64,000 nt of DNA from Streptomyces sp. ISL-96 (GCF_018614035.1 NZ_JAGGPA010000034.1:62001-126000); one strand, 5' to 3'. Counted from the stretch's first letter, positions 17,289 through 26,714 are shown. Numbers and translations: made by a program. Notes: generated from the letters alone by a model not told the origin.

Positions 17289-19673
17289 ATGGACACCGAG
17301 GGCACACACGACGCACCGGGCGCCTGGGCCACTCCGGTGACACCAGCGAGTCCACCGCCCCCGCCCCCGCTGCCGCCGACCCTCCCATCGCAGGCTCCGG
17401 CTCCGCCGGCCCGTTCCCCACTCGCCGGCTGGCTGAACATGCCCAGGCAGGCAGAGGCACCCGGCATCTGGAAGTACGGTCATCAGCCGCGCCCGCCGCA
17501 GGCACAGCCGGACGCGGTCGCCGACCGCCAGCTCCTGGTGGGGGCACTGATCGCGCTGCTGTCCGGGATTCTGATCTGGACGCTCTGGTGGAACGGCTAT
17601 ATCCCGTACTGGCGTGTCCCGATGAAGCTGGTCACGCCCGCCGACTGGTGGAACCCGGGCCTGACCGGAGGGCCGCGGAACAGGGACGCGATCGACGCCA
17701 CCATCGTCTATCAGGGACTCTTCGCGGTGCTGCTGATCTACGGCTTCGGCCGGCTCGGCAACTGGAACGAGGTCTTCAGGCGCTTCGTCGGCAGCCGTGA
17801 GCAGCCCTTCCGTGCCACCGTCACGGTGCTGGCTGCGGCCCTTGCCCAATGGGCGGCCTGGACCGGCAACATCCCCGTCACCGCGCCGGTACTGATCCTG
17901 GTTCCCGACGCGTGGCTGGCCGGCGGCGGCAACCGGTACCTGGCGGCGCTGGTCGTCTACCTCCTGTACGCGTTGATCACGGCCGCCCTGCTGTGGCCCT
18001 TCGCCAGGCTGGGGGACTGGGCCGGAGCCATGCGGCTGCTGCTGCGGCGACGTCCCGCCGACGGCGCCGCGCAGGCCCGTGAACACCAGGCCCCGCCGGC
18101 TCCCGGGGTCACTGCGGCCGACTGGCCGGAACTCAGGGAGGCAGGCCGGCGGGAGGCAGCCGACCGGCTCGCCGCCGATCTGACCGGAGGCCGGATGAAC
18201 GATGTCGACTGCGTGCGCGTGCGCCGCGCCTGGAGCGCGGCGCAGCGCGATCCGGCGCGCATGGCGTCCTTCGCCGACACCGTCCGCCAACACGGTGCGG
18301 CAGCCTTCGCCCACCCCTCCGGCGACCGGGACCTGCCGAGTCGCACGGCCACCCACGACGTGCTCGCCGGCCAGGTGCGCATCGGCAGTTACGCGGACGA
18401 CGACCGGAATCCGTACCAGTGCCGCGGCTCCGGCGTGGCCCTGGAGCCCGCACTGCTCGGCACCTCCCTGCTCGCGGTCGGCCCTCCCGGCGCGGGCAAG
18501 ACGCGCCGGCTCGTCCGGCCCGTCGTCGAGTCGCTCTCCCTGCAGGCGCTCGCCGGGCAGTGCGGCGTCATCGTGGTCTGCGCCGCCGGCACCCCGCTCG
18601 GCCCGGACGAGGCGTACGACGTCGTGGTCAAGCTCGGTGACGCCGCATCCGTCCACGACCTCGACCTGTACGGCGGCACCTCAGACGTCGACGAGGCAGC
18701 TGCCGTCCTGGCGGAGGGGCTCGTCGGTGACCTGGGCGGTGTCGACAGCCGGCGTGCCGCGACGGCGCTGGCCCAGCTGCTCGGGCCGTACCACGCCGCC
18801 CACGGGCGGTTCCCCACCGTGCCCGAACTGTGCGAACTGCTCCACGGCACACCCTCCGCCCTTGAGGAGCTCCGCCAGACGCTCGAAGCGAGTGACGATC
18901 AGGCGATGCTGCGCGAACTGGCGTCCCACCAACGGCACAGGGGCAGTACGGCCGACCCCTGCGCGGCGCTCGCCGACCGGCTCTTCCTCCTCGACCGCCC
19001 CGCCTTCGCCGGATTCTTCGCCACGGGCAAAGAGCGGCCCTTCTCACTGCGGGCCATGCGCCATCACCCGCTTCGCGTTCGCGTCGACCTGCCGGAACGC
19101 GGCCACCCCGAGGCATCGAGGCTGTTCGCCCGGCTGATCCTGGCCCAGTTCACGGCCATGGCCGTCAACCGCGCCGATCCATCCCTCTTCACGTGTCTGG
19201 TGCTCGACGACGCCGTCGGCACGCTGACCGCCGACACGGTGCGTGGCATCCGTCGTCTGCGGTCCGCCAACGCGGGAGTCGTGCTCGGCCTGCGGACCAT
19301 CGACGACGTCGCGGAGCAACTGCACAAACCACTGCTCGGCGCGGTGGGCTGCCACCTGGTCCTCTCCGGGGTGACCACCTGGGACGGCAAGCAATTCTCC
19401 GAGGCATGGGGCACGCAGTGGGTCGAGACCAGGGAGGTCGCCGAGCACGCGGTCTTCGCCGACCAGCCTTTCACCCGCGCGGTCCATGCCGTGCGCAAGA
19501 TGGTCACCGGCAAGACCGTCACCAGGAATGCCGTTACGGTGCGGAAGGTCGAGCGGGACCGCTGGTCGGCTTCCGACCTGGCGCACGCCGTGCCCGCGGG
19601 ACACGCGGTTCTCTCCCTGACCACGGTGCGGGGCGAGCACGCTCCGCCGCTGCTCGTGGACCTGCGGAGCTGA
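17289..19673 (+). CDS. Orphan membrane-anchored VirD4/TraD-like ATPase
   Basis: A 794-residue protein. Residues 1-75 are proline-rich; hydrophobic helices follow near residues 80-100 (LLVGALIALLSGILIWTLWW), 140-155 and 175-240. The C-terminal half has Walker A AVGPPGAGKTRRLVRPVVES (near residue 400) and Walker B LFTCLVLDDAVG, then an arginine-containing GVVLGLRTIDDVAEQL stretch, as in type IV coupling proteins and HerA/FtsK-type ATPases. The anchored, DNA-pump-like layout suggests a conjugation-style coupling ATPase, but no relaxase, T4SS or mobility gene is near, so its substrate is unknown. A GGGGCAGGG sequence precedes the start. The expected hexamer and DNA role are inference. Confidence 0.75.
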   Translation: MDTEGTHDAPGAWATPVTPASPPPPPPLPPTLPSQAPAPPARSPLAGWLNMPRQAEAPGIWKYGHQPRPPQAQPDAVADRQLLVGALIALLSGILIWTLWWNGYIPYWRVPMKLVTPADWWNPGLTGGPRNRDAIDATIVYQGLFAVLLIYGFGRLGNWNEVFRRFVGSREQPFRATVTVLAAALAQWAAWTGNIPVTAPVLILVPDAWLAGGGNRYLAALVVYLLYALITAALLWPFARLGDWAGAMRLLLRRRPADGAAQAREHQAPPAPGVTAADWPELREAGRREAADRLAADLTGGRMNDVDCVRVRRAWSAAQRDPARMASFADTVRQHGAAAFAHPSGDRDLPSRTATHDVLAGQVRIGSYADDDRNPYQCRGSGVALEPALLGTSLLAVGPPGAGKTRRLVRPVVESLSLQALAGQCGVIVVCAAGTPLGPDEAYDVVVKLGDAASVHDLDLYGGTSDVDEAAAVLAEGLVGDLGGVDSRRAATALAQLLGPYHAAHGRFPTVPELCELLHGTPSALEELRQTLEASDDQAMLRELASHQRHRGSTADPCAALADRLFLLDRPAFAGFFATGKERPFSLRAMRHHPLRVRVDLPERGHPEASRLFARLILAQFTAMAVNRADPSLFTCLVLDDAVGTLTADTVRGIRRLRSANAGVVLGLRTIDDVAEQLHKPLLGAVGCHLVLSGVTTWDGKQFSEAWGTQWVETREVAEHAVFADQPFTRAVHAVRKMVTGKTVTRNAVTVRKVERDRWSASDLAHAVPAGHAVLSLTTVRGEHAPPLLVDLRS

Positions 19674-19713
19674 GTGGGGCGGCGCGCGGGACCCGTACGT
19701 CCTGGCACAATCG

Positions 19714-19730
19714 GTATGAGCCGTTCATAC
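19714..19730 (+). promoter_or_regulatory. Candidate operator upstream of the PucR-family gene
   Basis: Perfect inverted repeat GTATGA-N5-TCATAC, 42 bp before the regulator start. A half-site-like TCATACCG recurs at 19761-19768. The position suits autoregulation by the PucR-type protein, but no binding data are available. Confidence 0.4.
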
Positions 19731-19771
19731 GCGACGGCGAAAAAACCCTTCTCCCTAAGGTCATACCGTCC

Positions 19772-21397
19772 ATGCCGCCCACGCTCGCCTCGCTCGTCCA
19801 CCACTCGGCGCTCAAGCTCACCGTGCGCGCCGGGGAGGACCGGCTGGACACGCCGGTGCGCTGGGCTCACGTCAGTGAGCTCCCGGACCCCGTGCCGTAC
19901 ATGGAGGGCGGTGAACTCCTCCTCGTCACCGCCGTGAAGCTCGAAGCCGAGGACCCGGAAGTGATGCGCCGGTACGTGCGGCGGCTGGCCGGGGCGGGTG
20001 TCGTGGGGCTCGGCTTCGCCGTCGGCGTCCATTACGACGACGTCCCGCAGGCGCTCGTCGACGCCGCCACCGAGGAGGGGCTGCCGCTGCTGGAAGTGCC
20101 GCGCCGTACGCCCTTCATCGCCATCAGCAAGGCCGTCTCCGCCGCCAACGCCGCCGACCAGTATCGCGCGGTGACCGCCGGTTTCGAGGCGCAGCGCGAG
20201 CTGACGAAGGCGGCGCTGTCGGGCGACGGGCCGGGGGATCTGCTGGCCCGCCTCGCGTCGCACGTCAACGGGTGGGCGGCGCTGTACGACGTCTCCGGGG
20301 CGGTGGTCGCCTCCGCGCCCGACTGGGCCGCGCGCAGGGCCGCCCGGCTGACCGCCGACGTCGAACGCCTGCGGGAGCGGCCCGCGCCGGCGAGTTCCGT
20401 CGTCGGCGGCGGCGGCGCGGACAGCGACGCCGAGGCGGACGACCGCGTGGAGCTGCAGTCGCTGGGCGCAGGGCGGCGCGTGCGGGGCGTACTGGCGGTC
20501 GGGACGGGCGCTCCGCTGGGGACGGCCGAGCGGTACGCCGTCCACTCGGCGATCGCGCTCCTGACCCTGACCACGGAGCGGTCGCGGTCGTTGCAGGCGG
20601 CCGAGCAGCGGCTGGGCGCGGCGGTGCTGCGGATGCTGCTGGCTGGGGAACCGGACCATGCGCGGGCGGTCGCCGGCGACCTGTACGGGGCGCTGCTGGA
20701 CGCCCCCTTCCGCCTCCTCATCGCCGAGCCGACGGCCGCGGAGGCGGAGGGCGCGGACGCGGGGTCCGACCCGTTGCACGGGCTTGCCGACGCGATGGAG
20801 TCGGCGGCGATGCGGGCGGGGGAGCCGGTGCTGGTGGTTCCGGACGGCGACCGGCTGGTGGTGCTGGCGGCGGACGGGGGCGACGCGGTGCGAGCATGCC
20901 TCGCCCATACGGAGGCGCGGCGCGGCGATTCGGCGCGACCGCACGAGCCGGCGGACGAGGACGAGCTGGTGGTCGGTCTTTCGGCACCGGCCGGCCCGAT
21001 TGCGGCGGTCGGCGCGTACAAGCAGGCGGAGCAGGCGCTCTCGGTGGCGCGGCGCCGGGGGCGTGCGCTGGTCGAGCACGAGGAGCTGGCGGCGGGCTCG
21101 GTGATGCAGCTGCTGGCGGACGACGCGGTGCGATCTTTCGCGGACGGGACGCTGCGGGCACTGCACGAGCACGACGCGAAGGGCCGCGGCGACCTGATCG
21201 CCTCGCTGCGGGCGTGGCTGTCGCGCCACGGCCAGTGGGACGCGGCGGCGGCGGACCTGGGCGTTCACCGGCATACGCTGCGGTACCGGATGCGGAGGGT
21301 CGAGGAAATCCTGGGCCGGTCGCTGGACGACGCGGATGTGCGGATGGAGCTGTGGCTGGCGCTCAAGGCGACGGGGGCGGGGTCCGGCTCCGCCTGA
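19772..21397 (+). CDS. PucR-family transcriptional regulator
   Basis: A 541-residue regulator. Residues 1-120 form the PucR N-terminal domain (RWAHVSELPDPVPYMEGGEL; LPLLEVPRRTPFIAI). A long central region follows, and the C-terminal DNA-binding domain is VHRHTLRYRMRRVEEILGRS, a helix-turn-helix of the PucR/CdaR type. Relatives control purine, GABA or amine catabolism in response to a small ligand. An aldehyde dehydrogenase lies 263 bp downstream on the same strand and gabT is nearby, so polyamine/GABA genes are likely targets. ATG 19772 gives a natural domain start; the longer open frame lies inside the upstream gene and was not used. Confidence 0.9.
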   Translation: MPPTLASLVHHSALKLTVRAGEDRLDTPVRWAHVSELPDPVPYMEGGELLLVTAVKLEAEDPEVMRRYVRRLAGAGVVGLGFAVGVHYDDVPQALVDAATEEGLPLLEVPRRTPFIAISKAVSAANAADQYRAVTAGFEAQRELTKAALSGDGPGDLLARLASHVNGWAALYDVSGAVVASAPDWAARRAARLTADVERLRERPAPASSVVGGGGADSDAEADDRVELQSLGAGRRVRGVLAVGTGAPLGTAERYAVHSAIALLTLTTERSRSLQAAEQRLGAAVLRMLLAGEPDHARAVAGDLYGALLDAPFRLLIAEPTAAEAEGADAGSDPLHGLADAMESAAMRAGEPVLVVPDGDRLVVLAADGGDAVRACLAHTEARRGDSARPHEPADEDELVVGLSAPAGPIAAVGAYKQAEQALSVARRRGRALVEHEELAAGSVMQLLADDAVRSFADGTLRALHEHDAKGRGDLIASLRAWLSRHGQWDAAAADLGVHRHTLRYRMRRVEEILGRSLDDADVRMELWLALKATGAGSGSA

Positions 21398-21436
21398 GTA
21401 GGGTCCCGCCGGGGGGCTACCGGAGCGGCGCGGGGG

Positions 21437-21499
21437 TGCCTGCGGCGCTGTGTTCCCCTACCCGCCCCTCCTGGACTGGGGCGTAAAGCGCCGCAGGCG
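21437..21499 (+). repeat. Intergenic inverted repeat / dispersed element after pucR-type gene
   Basis: CCTGCGGCGCT (21439-21449) pairs perfectly with AGCGCCGCAGG (21486-21496), giving an 11-bp stem across a 36-nt loop. The left part, in reverse complement, resembles 6318-6349. It may act as a weak terminator for the regulator and also be a dispersed element. Confidence 0.45.
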
Positions 21500-21660
21500 A
21501 CCCGCACCACACCGCCCGCACCAAGGCGCAGAACCGTGTCGTCCTCCAAACCGGCGTCCCCGCCACCCGCAGCACTCCATCCCGGACAAACGACCTTCCG
21601 CCCCCGCACCCCTACCGTGGTGACATCAGCACCCACCCCCTCGGAAGGGCCGGAAACGAT

Positions 21661-23106
21661 ATGACTTCCACCCACGCCTTCTGGCTCGCCGGCCGCCAGG
21701 CCACCGGCGAGGACGCGTTCGACGTCACGTCCCCCTGGGACGGCCGGCTCGTCGGCAAGGTGAGCATCCCCACCGACGCGCAGGTCGAAGAGGCCGTCGC
21801 GGCCGCGTACGCCGTCGAGAACGAGTTCGCGGCGACCCCCGCGCACGTGCGCGCCGCCGCCCTCGACCACGTCAGCAAGCGCCTCGTCGAGCGCACCGAA
21901 GAGATCGCGCAGCTCATCTCCGCGGAGAACGGCAAGCCGATCAAGTGGGCCCGCGGCGAAGTCGGCCGCGCCGTTTCCGTGTTCCGGTTCGCAGCCGAGG
22001 AAGCCCGCCGTTTCAACGGCGGCGAGGCCCAGCGCCTCGACACCGACGCCGGCGGCACCGGCCGCCTCGCCCTGACGCGCCGCTTCCCCCGCGGCACGAT
22101 CCTCGGCATCGCGCCGTTCAACTTCCCGCTGAACCTCTGCGCCCACAAGGTCGCCCCGGCCATCGCCGTAGGCGCGCCCATCATCCTCAAGCCGGCGCCC
22201 GCCACACCGCTCTCCGGCCTGATCCTGGGTGAGCTGCTCGCCGAGACCGACCTCCCGGCCGGCTCCTGGTCCGTCCTCCCCGTCGCCAACGACAAGATGC
22301 CGGCCCTCGTCCAGGACGAGCGTCTGCCCGTCATCTCGTTCACCGGTTCCGAGAAGGTCGGTTACGCGATCATGGACTCGGTGCCGCGCAAGCACTGCAC
22401 CCTGGAGCTCGGCGGCAACGGCGCGGCCGTCGTCCTCGCCGACTGGGCCTCGGACCAGGACCTGGACTGGGCCGCGACCCGCATCGCGACCTTCTCCAAC
22501 TACCAGGCCGGCCAGTCCTGCATCTCCGTGCAGCGCGTGATCGCCGACGCCTCCGTGTACGAGCGTCTCGTCCCGAAGATCGTCGCGGCCGTCGAGTCCC
22601 AGGTCACCGGCGACCCGAACGACGCCGGCACCGACGTCGGCCCGCTGGTCAACGAGGACGCCGCCAAGCGCGTCGAGTCGTGGGTCGAGGAGGCCGTCAA
22701 GGCGGGCGCGACGCTGCTCACCGGCGGCAAGCGCGACGGCGCTTCGTACGCCCCGACCGTTCTCGCCGACGTACCGGCCGACACCACGATCTCCTGCGAG
22801 GAGGTCTTCGGCCCGGTCCTGACGGTCCGTAAGGTCGAGGGCGAGGCCGAGGCGTTCGCCGCGGTCAACGACTCCAAGTTCGGCCTCCAGGCGGGCGTGT
22901 TCACGCACGACCTCCAGACGGCCTTCCGCGCCCACCGCGAGCTGGAGGTCGGCGGCGTGATCGTCGGCGACGTCCCCTCGTACCGCGCGGACCAGATGCC
23001 GTACGGCGGCGTCAAGCAGTCCGGCGTCGGCCGCGAGGGTGTGCGGTACGCGATGGACGACTACACGTACGAGCGGGTCATGGTCTTCACGGGCCTCGCC
23101 CTCTGA
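21661..23106 (+). CDS. Aldehyde dehydrogenase (candidate succinate-semialdehyde dehydrogenase)
   Basis: A 481-residue member of the aldehyde dehydrogenase superfamily, from a different branch than the two aminobutyraldehyde-type enzymes. The cofactor segment is IAPFNFPLNLCAHK, the general base is in CTLELGGNGAAVV and the catalytic cysteine in YQAGQSCISVQRV. With gabT and a PucR regulator close by, oxidation of succinate semialdehyde to succinate would complete the GABA route, but the substrate is inferred. GGAAGGG precedes the ATG, and a strong hairpin terminator follows the stop. Confidence 0.9.
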   Translation: MTSTHAFWLAGRQATGEDAFDVTSPWDGRLVGKVSIPTDAQVEEAVAAAYAVENEFAATPAHVRAAALDHVSKRLVERTEEIAQLISAENGKPIKWARGEVGRAVSVFRFAAEEARRFNGGEAQRLDTDAGGTGRLALTRRFPRGTILGIAPFNFPLNLCAHKVAPAIAVGAPIILKPAPATPLSGLILGELLAETDLPAGSWSVLPVANDKMPALVQDERLPVISFTGSEKVGYAIMDSVPRKHCTLELGGNGAAVVLADWASDQDLDWAATRIATFSNYQAGQSCISVQRVIADASVYERLVPKIVAAVESQVTGDPNDAGTDVGPLVNEDAAKRVESWVEEAVKAGATLLTGGKRDGASYAPTVLADVPADTTISCEEVFGPVLTVRKVEGEAEAFAAVNDSKFGLQAGVFTHDLQTAFRAHRELEVGGVIVGDVPSYRADQMPYGGVKQSGVGREGVRYAMDDYTYERVMVFTGLAL

Positions 23107-23127
23107 CCTCGTACGACACCAGAGCCA

Positions 23128-23165
23128 CGGCCGGAGCCCACTGTGCGGGGGCTCCGGCCGTTCCC
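23128..23165 (+). terminator. Terminator after the third aldehyde dehydrogenase
   Basis: Perfect 12-bp stem, CGGCCGGAGCCC (23128-23139) with GGGCTCCGGCCG (23149-23160), a 9-nt loop, then TTCCC. It separates the polyamine region from the acyl-CoA dehydrogenase gene. Confidence 0.85.
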
Positions 23166-23303
23166 TTGTGCCGCGAGCCGGGCCGTGTGCCGATCGGTGC
23201 GCCAGGGGTGGTGAGGATGCCGGGAATCGGGTAGATACGGACGAGTAAAACCGGGCGGTAATGCGACCGGCCGGGCCACGACTCGCGGCGAGGTGAGCTC
23301 CTC

Positions 23304-25253
23304 ATGTCCGCACAACCGACCAAGCAGCCCAAGCAGCCCAAGGTCTCCGAACGCGAAGCACGGCAGGTCGCCGAGGCGGCGCGCGAACAGGACTGGCGAA
23401 AGCCGAGTTTCGCCAAGGAACTCTTCCTCGGCCGCCTGCGCATGGACCTCATCCATCCGCATCCGATGCCGCCGCCCGAGGACGCGGCACGCGGAGAGGC
23501 GTTTCTCGACAAGCTCCGCGTCTTCTGCGAGGAGAAGATCGACGGCGCGCAGATCGAGCGCGACGCGAAGATCCCCGACGAGGTGATCAACGGGCTCAAG
23601 GAGCTCGGCGCGCTCGGCATGAAGATCGACATCAAGTACGGCGGCCTCGGCCTCACCCAGGTGTACTACAACAAGGCCCTGGCGCTCGTCGGCTCGGCCA
23701 ACCCGGCCATCGGCGCGCTCCTGTCGGCGCATCAGTCGATCGGCGTACCCCAGCCGCTCAAACTTTTCGGCACGCAGGAGCAGAAGGACGCCTTCCTGCC
23801 GCGACTCGCCCGTACCGACATCTCCGCCTTCCTCCTCACCGAGCCGGACGTCGGCTCGGACCCGGCCCGGCTAGCGACCACGGCCGTTCCCGACGGCGAC
23901 TCGTACGTCATGGACGGCGTGAAGCTCTGGACGACCAACGGCGTGGTCGCCGACCTCCTGGTCGTCATGGCGCGCGTGCCCAAGTCCGAGGGCCACAAGG
24001 GCGGCATCACCGCCTTCGTGGTGGAGGCGGACGCGCCGGGCATCACCGTCGAGAACCGCAACGCCTTCATGGGGCTGCGCGGCCTGGAGAACGGCGTCAC
24101 CCGCTTCCACCAGGTACGGGTCCCCGCCGCGAACCGCATCGGCCCGGAGGGCGCCGGCCTCAAGATCGCACTCACCACGCTCAACACCGGACGCCTGTCG
24201 CTGCCCGCGATGTGCGTGGGCGCGGGCAAGTGGTGTCTGAAGATCGCCCGCGAGTGGTCGTCGGTGCGTGAGCAGTGGGGCAAGCCGGTCGCCTACCACG
24301 AGGCGGTGGGATCGAAGATCTCCTTCATCGCGGCGACCACCTTCGCTCTCGAAGCGGTCCTGGACCTCTGCTCGCAGATGGCCGACGAGGACCGTAACGA
24401 CATCCGCATCGAGGCCGCCCTCGCCAAGCTGTACGGCAGCGAAATGGCCTGCCTGATGGCCGACGAACTGGTCCAGATCCGCGGCGGCCGCGGCTTCGAG
24501 ACGGCGGACTCCCTGGCGGCGCGGGGCGAGCGGGCCGTACCGGCCGAGCAGATGCTGCGCGACCTGCGCATCAACCGGATCTTCGAGGGCTCGACCGAGA
24601 TCATGCACCTGCTGATCGCGCGCGAGGCGGTCGACGCCCACCTGAAGGTGGCGGGCGACATCATCGACCCCGACAAGCCGCTGTCGGCGAAGGCGAAGGC
24701 GGGCGCGAACGCGGCAGGCTTCTACGCCAAGTGGCTCCCGAAGCTGGTGACGGGACCGGGTCAGCTTCCGGGCTCGTACACCGAGTTCCACCCTCCCGGG
24801 CACCCGGACCTCTCGACCCACCTCCGCTACGCCGAACGCACGGCGCGCAAGCTCGCCCGCTCCACCTTCTACGCCATGTCGCGCTGGCAGGGCCGCATGG
24901 AGACGAAGCAGGGCTTCCTCGGCCGGATCGTCGACATCGGCGCGGAGCTCTTCGCGATGAGCGCGGCGTGCGTACGGGCCGAACTCCTGCGTACGACAAC
25001 GGATCACGGCCGCGAGGCGTACCAACTGGCCGATGTCTTCTGCCGCCAGTCCCGCATCCGGACGGAAGAACTCTTCAACCGGCTGTGGACCAACACCGAC
25101 GACCTCGACCACAAGGTCGTCAAGGGCGTCCTGGCCGGTACGTACACCTGGCTGGAGCAGGGCATCGTCGACCCGAGCGGCGAAGGCCCCTGGATCGCGG
25201 AGGCCGCCCCCGGCCCCTCGCAACGGGAGAACGTCCACCGTCCGATCCGCTGA
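23304..25253 (+). CDS. Acyl-CoA dehydrogenase, long (about 650-residue) type
   Basis: A 649-residue FAD-dependent acyl-CoA dehydrogenase, which introduces the alpha-beta double bond in fatty acyl-CoA oxidation. The standard domains occupy roughly residues 75-470: SAFLLTEPDVGSDPARLATT is the FAD/substrate segment, and RIFEGSTEIMHLLIAREAVD holds the catalytic-base region. About 170 extra C-terminal residues match the longer class with an added helical domain; ordinary enzymes are near 380-400 residues. GAGGTGAG precedes the ATG. The exact chain-length range cannot be read from the sequence. A perfect 17-bp hairpin follows the stop. Confidence 0.92.
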   Translation: MSAQPTKQPKQPKVSEREARQVAEAAREQDWRKPSFAKELFLGRLRMDLIHPHPMPPPEDAARGEAFLDKLRVFCEEKIDGAQIERDAKIPDEVINGLKELGALGMKIDIKYGGLGLTQVYYNKALALVGSANPAIGALLSAHQSIGVPQPLKLFGTQEQKDAFLPRLARTDISAFLLTEPDVGSDPARLATTAVPDGDSYVMDGVKLWTTNGVVADLLVVMARVPKSEGHKGGITAFVVEADAPGITVENRNAFMGLRGLENGVTRFHQVRVPAANRIGPEGAGLKIALTTLNTGRLSLPAMCVGAGKWCLKIAREWSSVREQWGKPVAYHEAVGSKISFIAATTFALEAVLDLCSQMADEDRNDIRIEAALAKLYGSEMACLMADELVQIRGGRGFETADSLAARGERAVPAEQMLRDLRINRIFEGSTEIMHLLIAREAVDAHLKVAGDIIDPDKPLSAKAKAGANAAGFYAKWLPKLVTGPGQLPGSYTEFHPPGHPDLSTHLRYAERTARKLARSTFYAMSRWQGRMETKQGFLGRIVDIGAELFAMSAACVRAELLRTTTDHGREAYQLADVFCRQSRIRTEELFNRLWTNTDDLDHKVVKGVLAGTYTWLEQGIVDPSGEGPWIAEAAPGPSQRENVHRPIR

Positions 25254-25261
25254 GGAACGGT

Positions 25262-25296
25262 GCCTGAAGCCCGGCGGGCCCCGCCGGGCTTCAGGC
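25262..25296 (+). terminator. Strong hairpin between acyl-CoA dehydrogenase and EPSP-synthase-like gene
   Basis: Perfect 17-bp inverted repeat: GCCTGAAGCCCGGCGGG (25262-25278), one central C, then its reverse complement (25280-25296). It begins 8 bases after the stop codon. No T-tract follows, as is common in Streptomyces terminators. Confidence 0.8.
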
Positions 25297-25355
25297 GTGT
25301 CCAAAGGGCGAAACGCCCCGAAGCGCACCAAGCCCCACCCGGCAGGATGGGGCCC

Positions 25356-26597
25356 GTGACCGTCGTAGACATCCCCGGCTCCAAGTCCGTGACCGCGCGC
25401 GCCCTCTTTCTCGCCGCCGCGGCCGCCGGAACCACCACCCTCCTGCGCCCGCTGAGCTCGGACGACACCGAGGGCTTCACCGAAGGGCTCGGCAGGCTCG
25501 GGTACCGGGTGGAGCGCGGGCCCGACGCCTGGCGCGTCGAGGGCCGCCCGTCGGGCCCGGCCGCCGTCGAAGCCGACGTCTACTGCCGCGACGGCGCCAC
25601 CACCGCCCGCTTCCTGCCCACGCTTGCCGCCGCAGCCGCGTCAGGTACGTACCGCTTTGACGCATCGCCGCAGATGCGCCGCCGCCCGCTCGCCCCGCTC
25701 ACCGACGCGCTGCGCGCGCTCGGCGTCGACCTGCGCCACGAGGAGGCCGAGGGTCACCACCCGCTGCGCATCGCCGCCGCCGGCGTCAAGGGCGGCGAAG
25801 TCACCCTGGACGCGGGGGAGTCGTCGCAGTACCTGACCGCGCTCCTGATGCTCGGCCCGCTCACCGAGGAGGGCCTGCGCATCACCGTCACCGACCTGGT
25901 CTCGGCGCCGTACGTCGAGATCACTCTCGCGATGATGCGTAGCTTCGGCGCCGAAGTGACGCGCGAGGGGAGCGTTTTCAGCGTCGCGCCCGGCGGCTAC
26001 CGCGCGACGACGTACGCCGTCGAACCCGACGCCTCCACCGCGAGCTACTTCTTCGCCGCGGCGGCGATCTCGCGCGGCCGGGAGGTCACCGTCCCCGGTC
26101 TCGGCGCGGGCGCGCTCCAGGGGGACCTGCGCTTCGTCGACGTACTGGAACGGATGGGCGCGCAGGTCCGTATCACCGCGGACGCCACCACGGTCCGGGG
26201 CACCGGCACGCTGAGCGGCCTCACGGTCAACATGCGCGACATCTCCGACACCATGCCGACGCTGGCCGCCATCGCGCCGTACGCCGCCGGACCGGTCCGT
26301 ATCGAGGACGTGGCCAACACGCGCGTGAAGGAGTGCGACCGGCTGGAGGCGTGCGCGGAGAATCTGCGCCGGATGGGCATCACGGTCGCCACCGGCCCCG
26401 ACTGGATCGAGATCCACCCCGGCACGCCCCGCCCCACCGAAATCGCGACGTACGGCGACCACCGCATGGCGATGTCCTTCGCCGTCACGTCACTGCGCAC
26501 CGCACCGCCCGGTGTCACCTTCGACGACCCCGGCTGTGTACGGAAGACCTTCCCGGCCTTCCACGAGTCCTTCGCGGCGCTTCAGCGAGCCTGGTGA
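25356..26597 (+). CDS. EPSP-synthase (3-phosphoshikimate 1-carboxyvinyltransferase) family protein
   Basis: A 413-residue enolpyruvyl transferase. Family landmarks are the N-terminal lysine in VDIPGSKSVTARALFLA, the arginine in DGATTARFLPTLAA, the catalytic aspartate region RDISDTMPTLAAI, the glutamate in RVKECDRLEACAENLRRM, and GDHRMAMSFAV near the end. These resemble AroA more than MurA, so the expected reaction is shikimate-3-phosphate plus PEP to EPSP. It stands alone, with no other aromatic-pathway gene nearby, so a second EPSPS or a specialised enzyme is possible. GTG 25356 is preferred (AGGA 8 bases upstream); ATG 25347 would add three residues. Confidence 0.8.
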   Translation: MTVVDIPGSKSVTARALFLAAAAAGTTTLLRPLSSDDTEGFTEGLGRLGYRVERGPDAWRVEGRPSGPAAVEADVYCRDGATTARFLPTLAAAAASGTYRFDASPQMRRRPLAPLTDALRALGVDLRHEEAEGHHPLRIAAAGVKGGEVTLDAGESSQYLTALLMLGPLTEEGLRITVTDLVSAPYVEITLAMMRSFGAEVTREGSVFSVAPGGYRATTYAVEPDASTASYFFAAAAISRGREVTVPGLGAGALQGDLRFVDVLERMGAQVRITADATTVRGTGTLSGLTVNMRDISDTMPTLAAIAPYAAGPVRIEDVANTRVKECDRLEACAENLRRMGITVATGPDWIEIHPGTPRPTEIATYGDHRMAMSFAVTSLRTAPPGVTFDDPGCVRKTFPAFHESFAALQRAW

Positions 26598-26714
26598 CCC
26601 TGCTCCTTTTCGTACGGGCGGTTGGGCGGCCGGAGGCGGCGCCTGTGGCGCGAACCGCACCCATGCACCACAATCGTGCGTTCACCCACGCATCAACGGA
26701 ACCAGAGGTCACGC

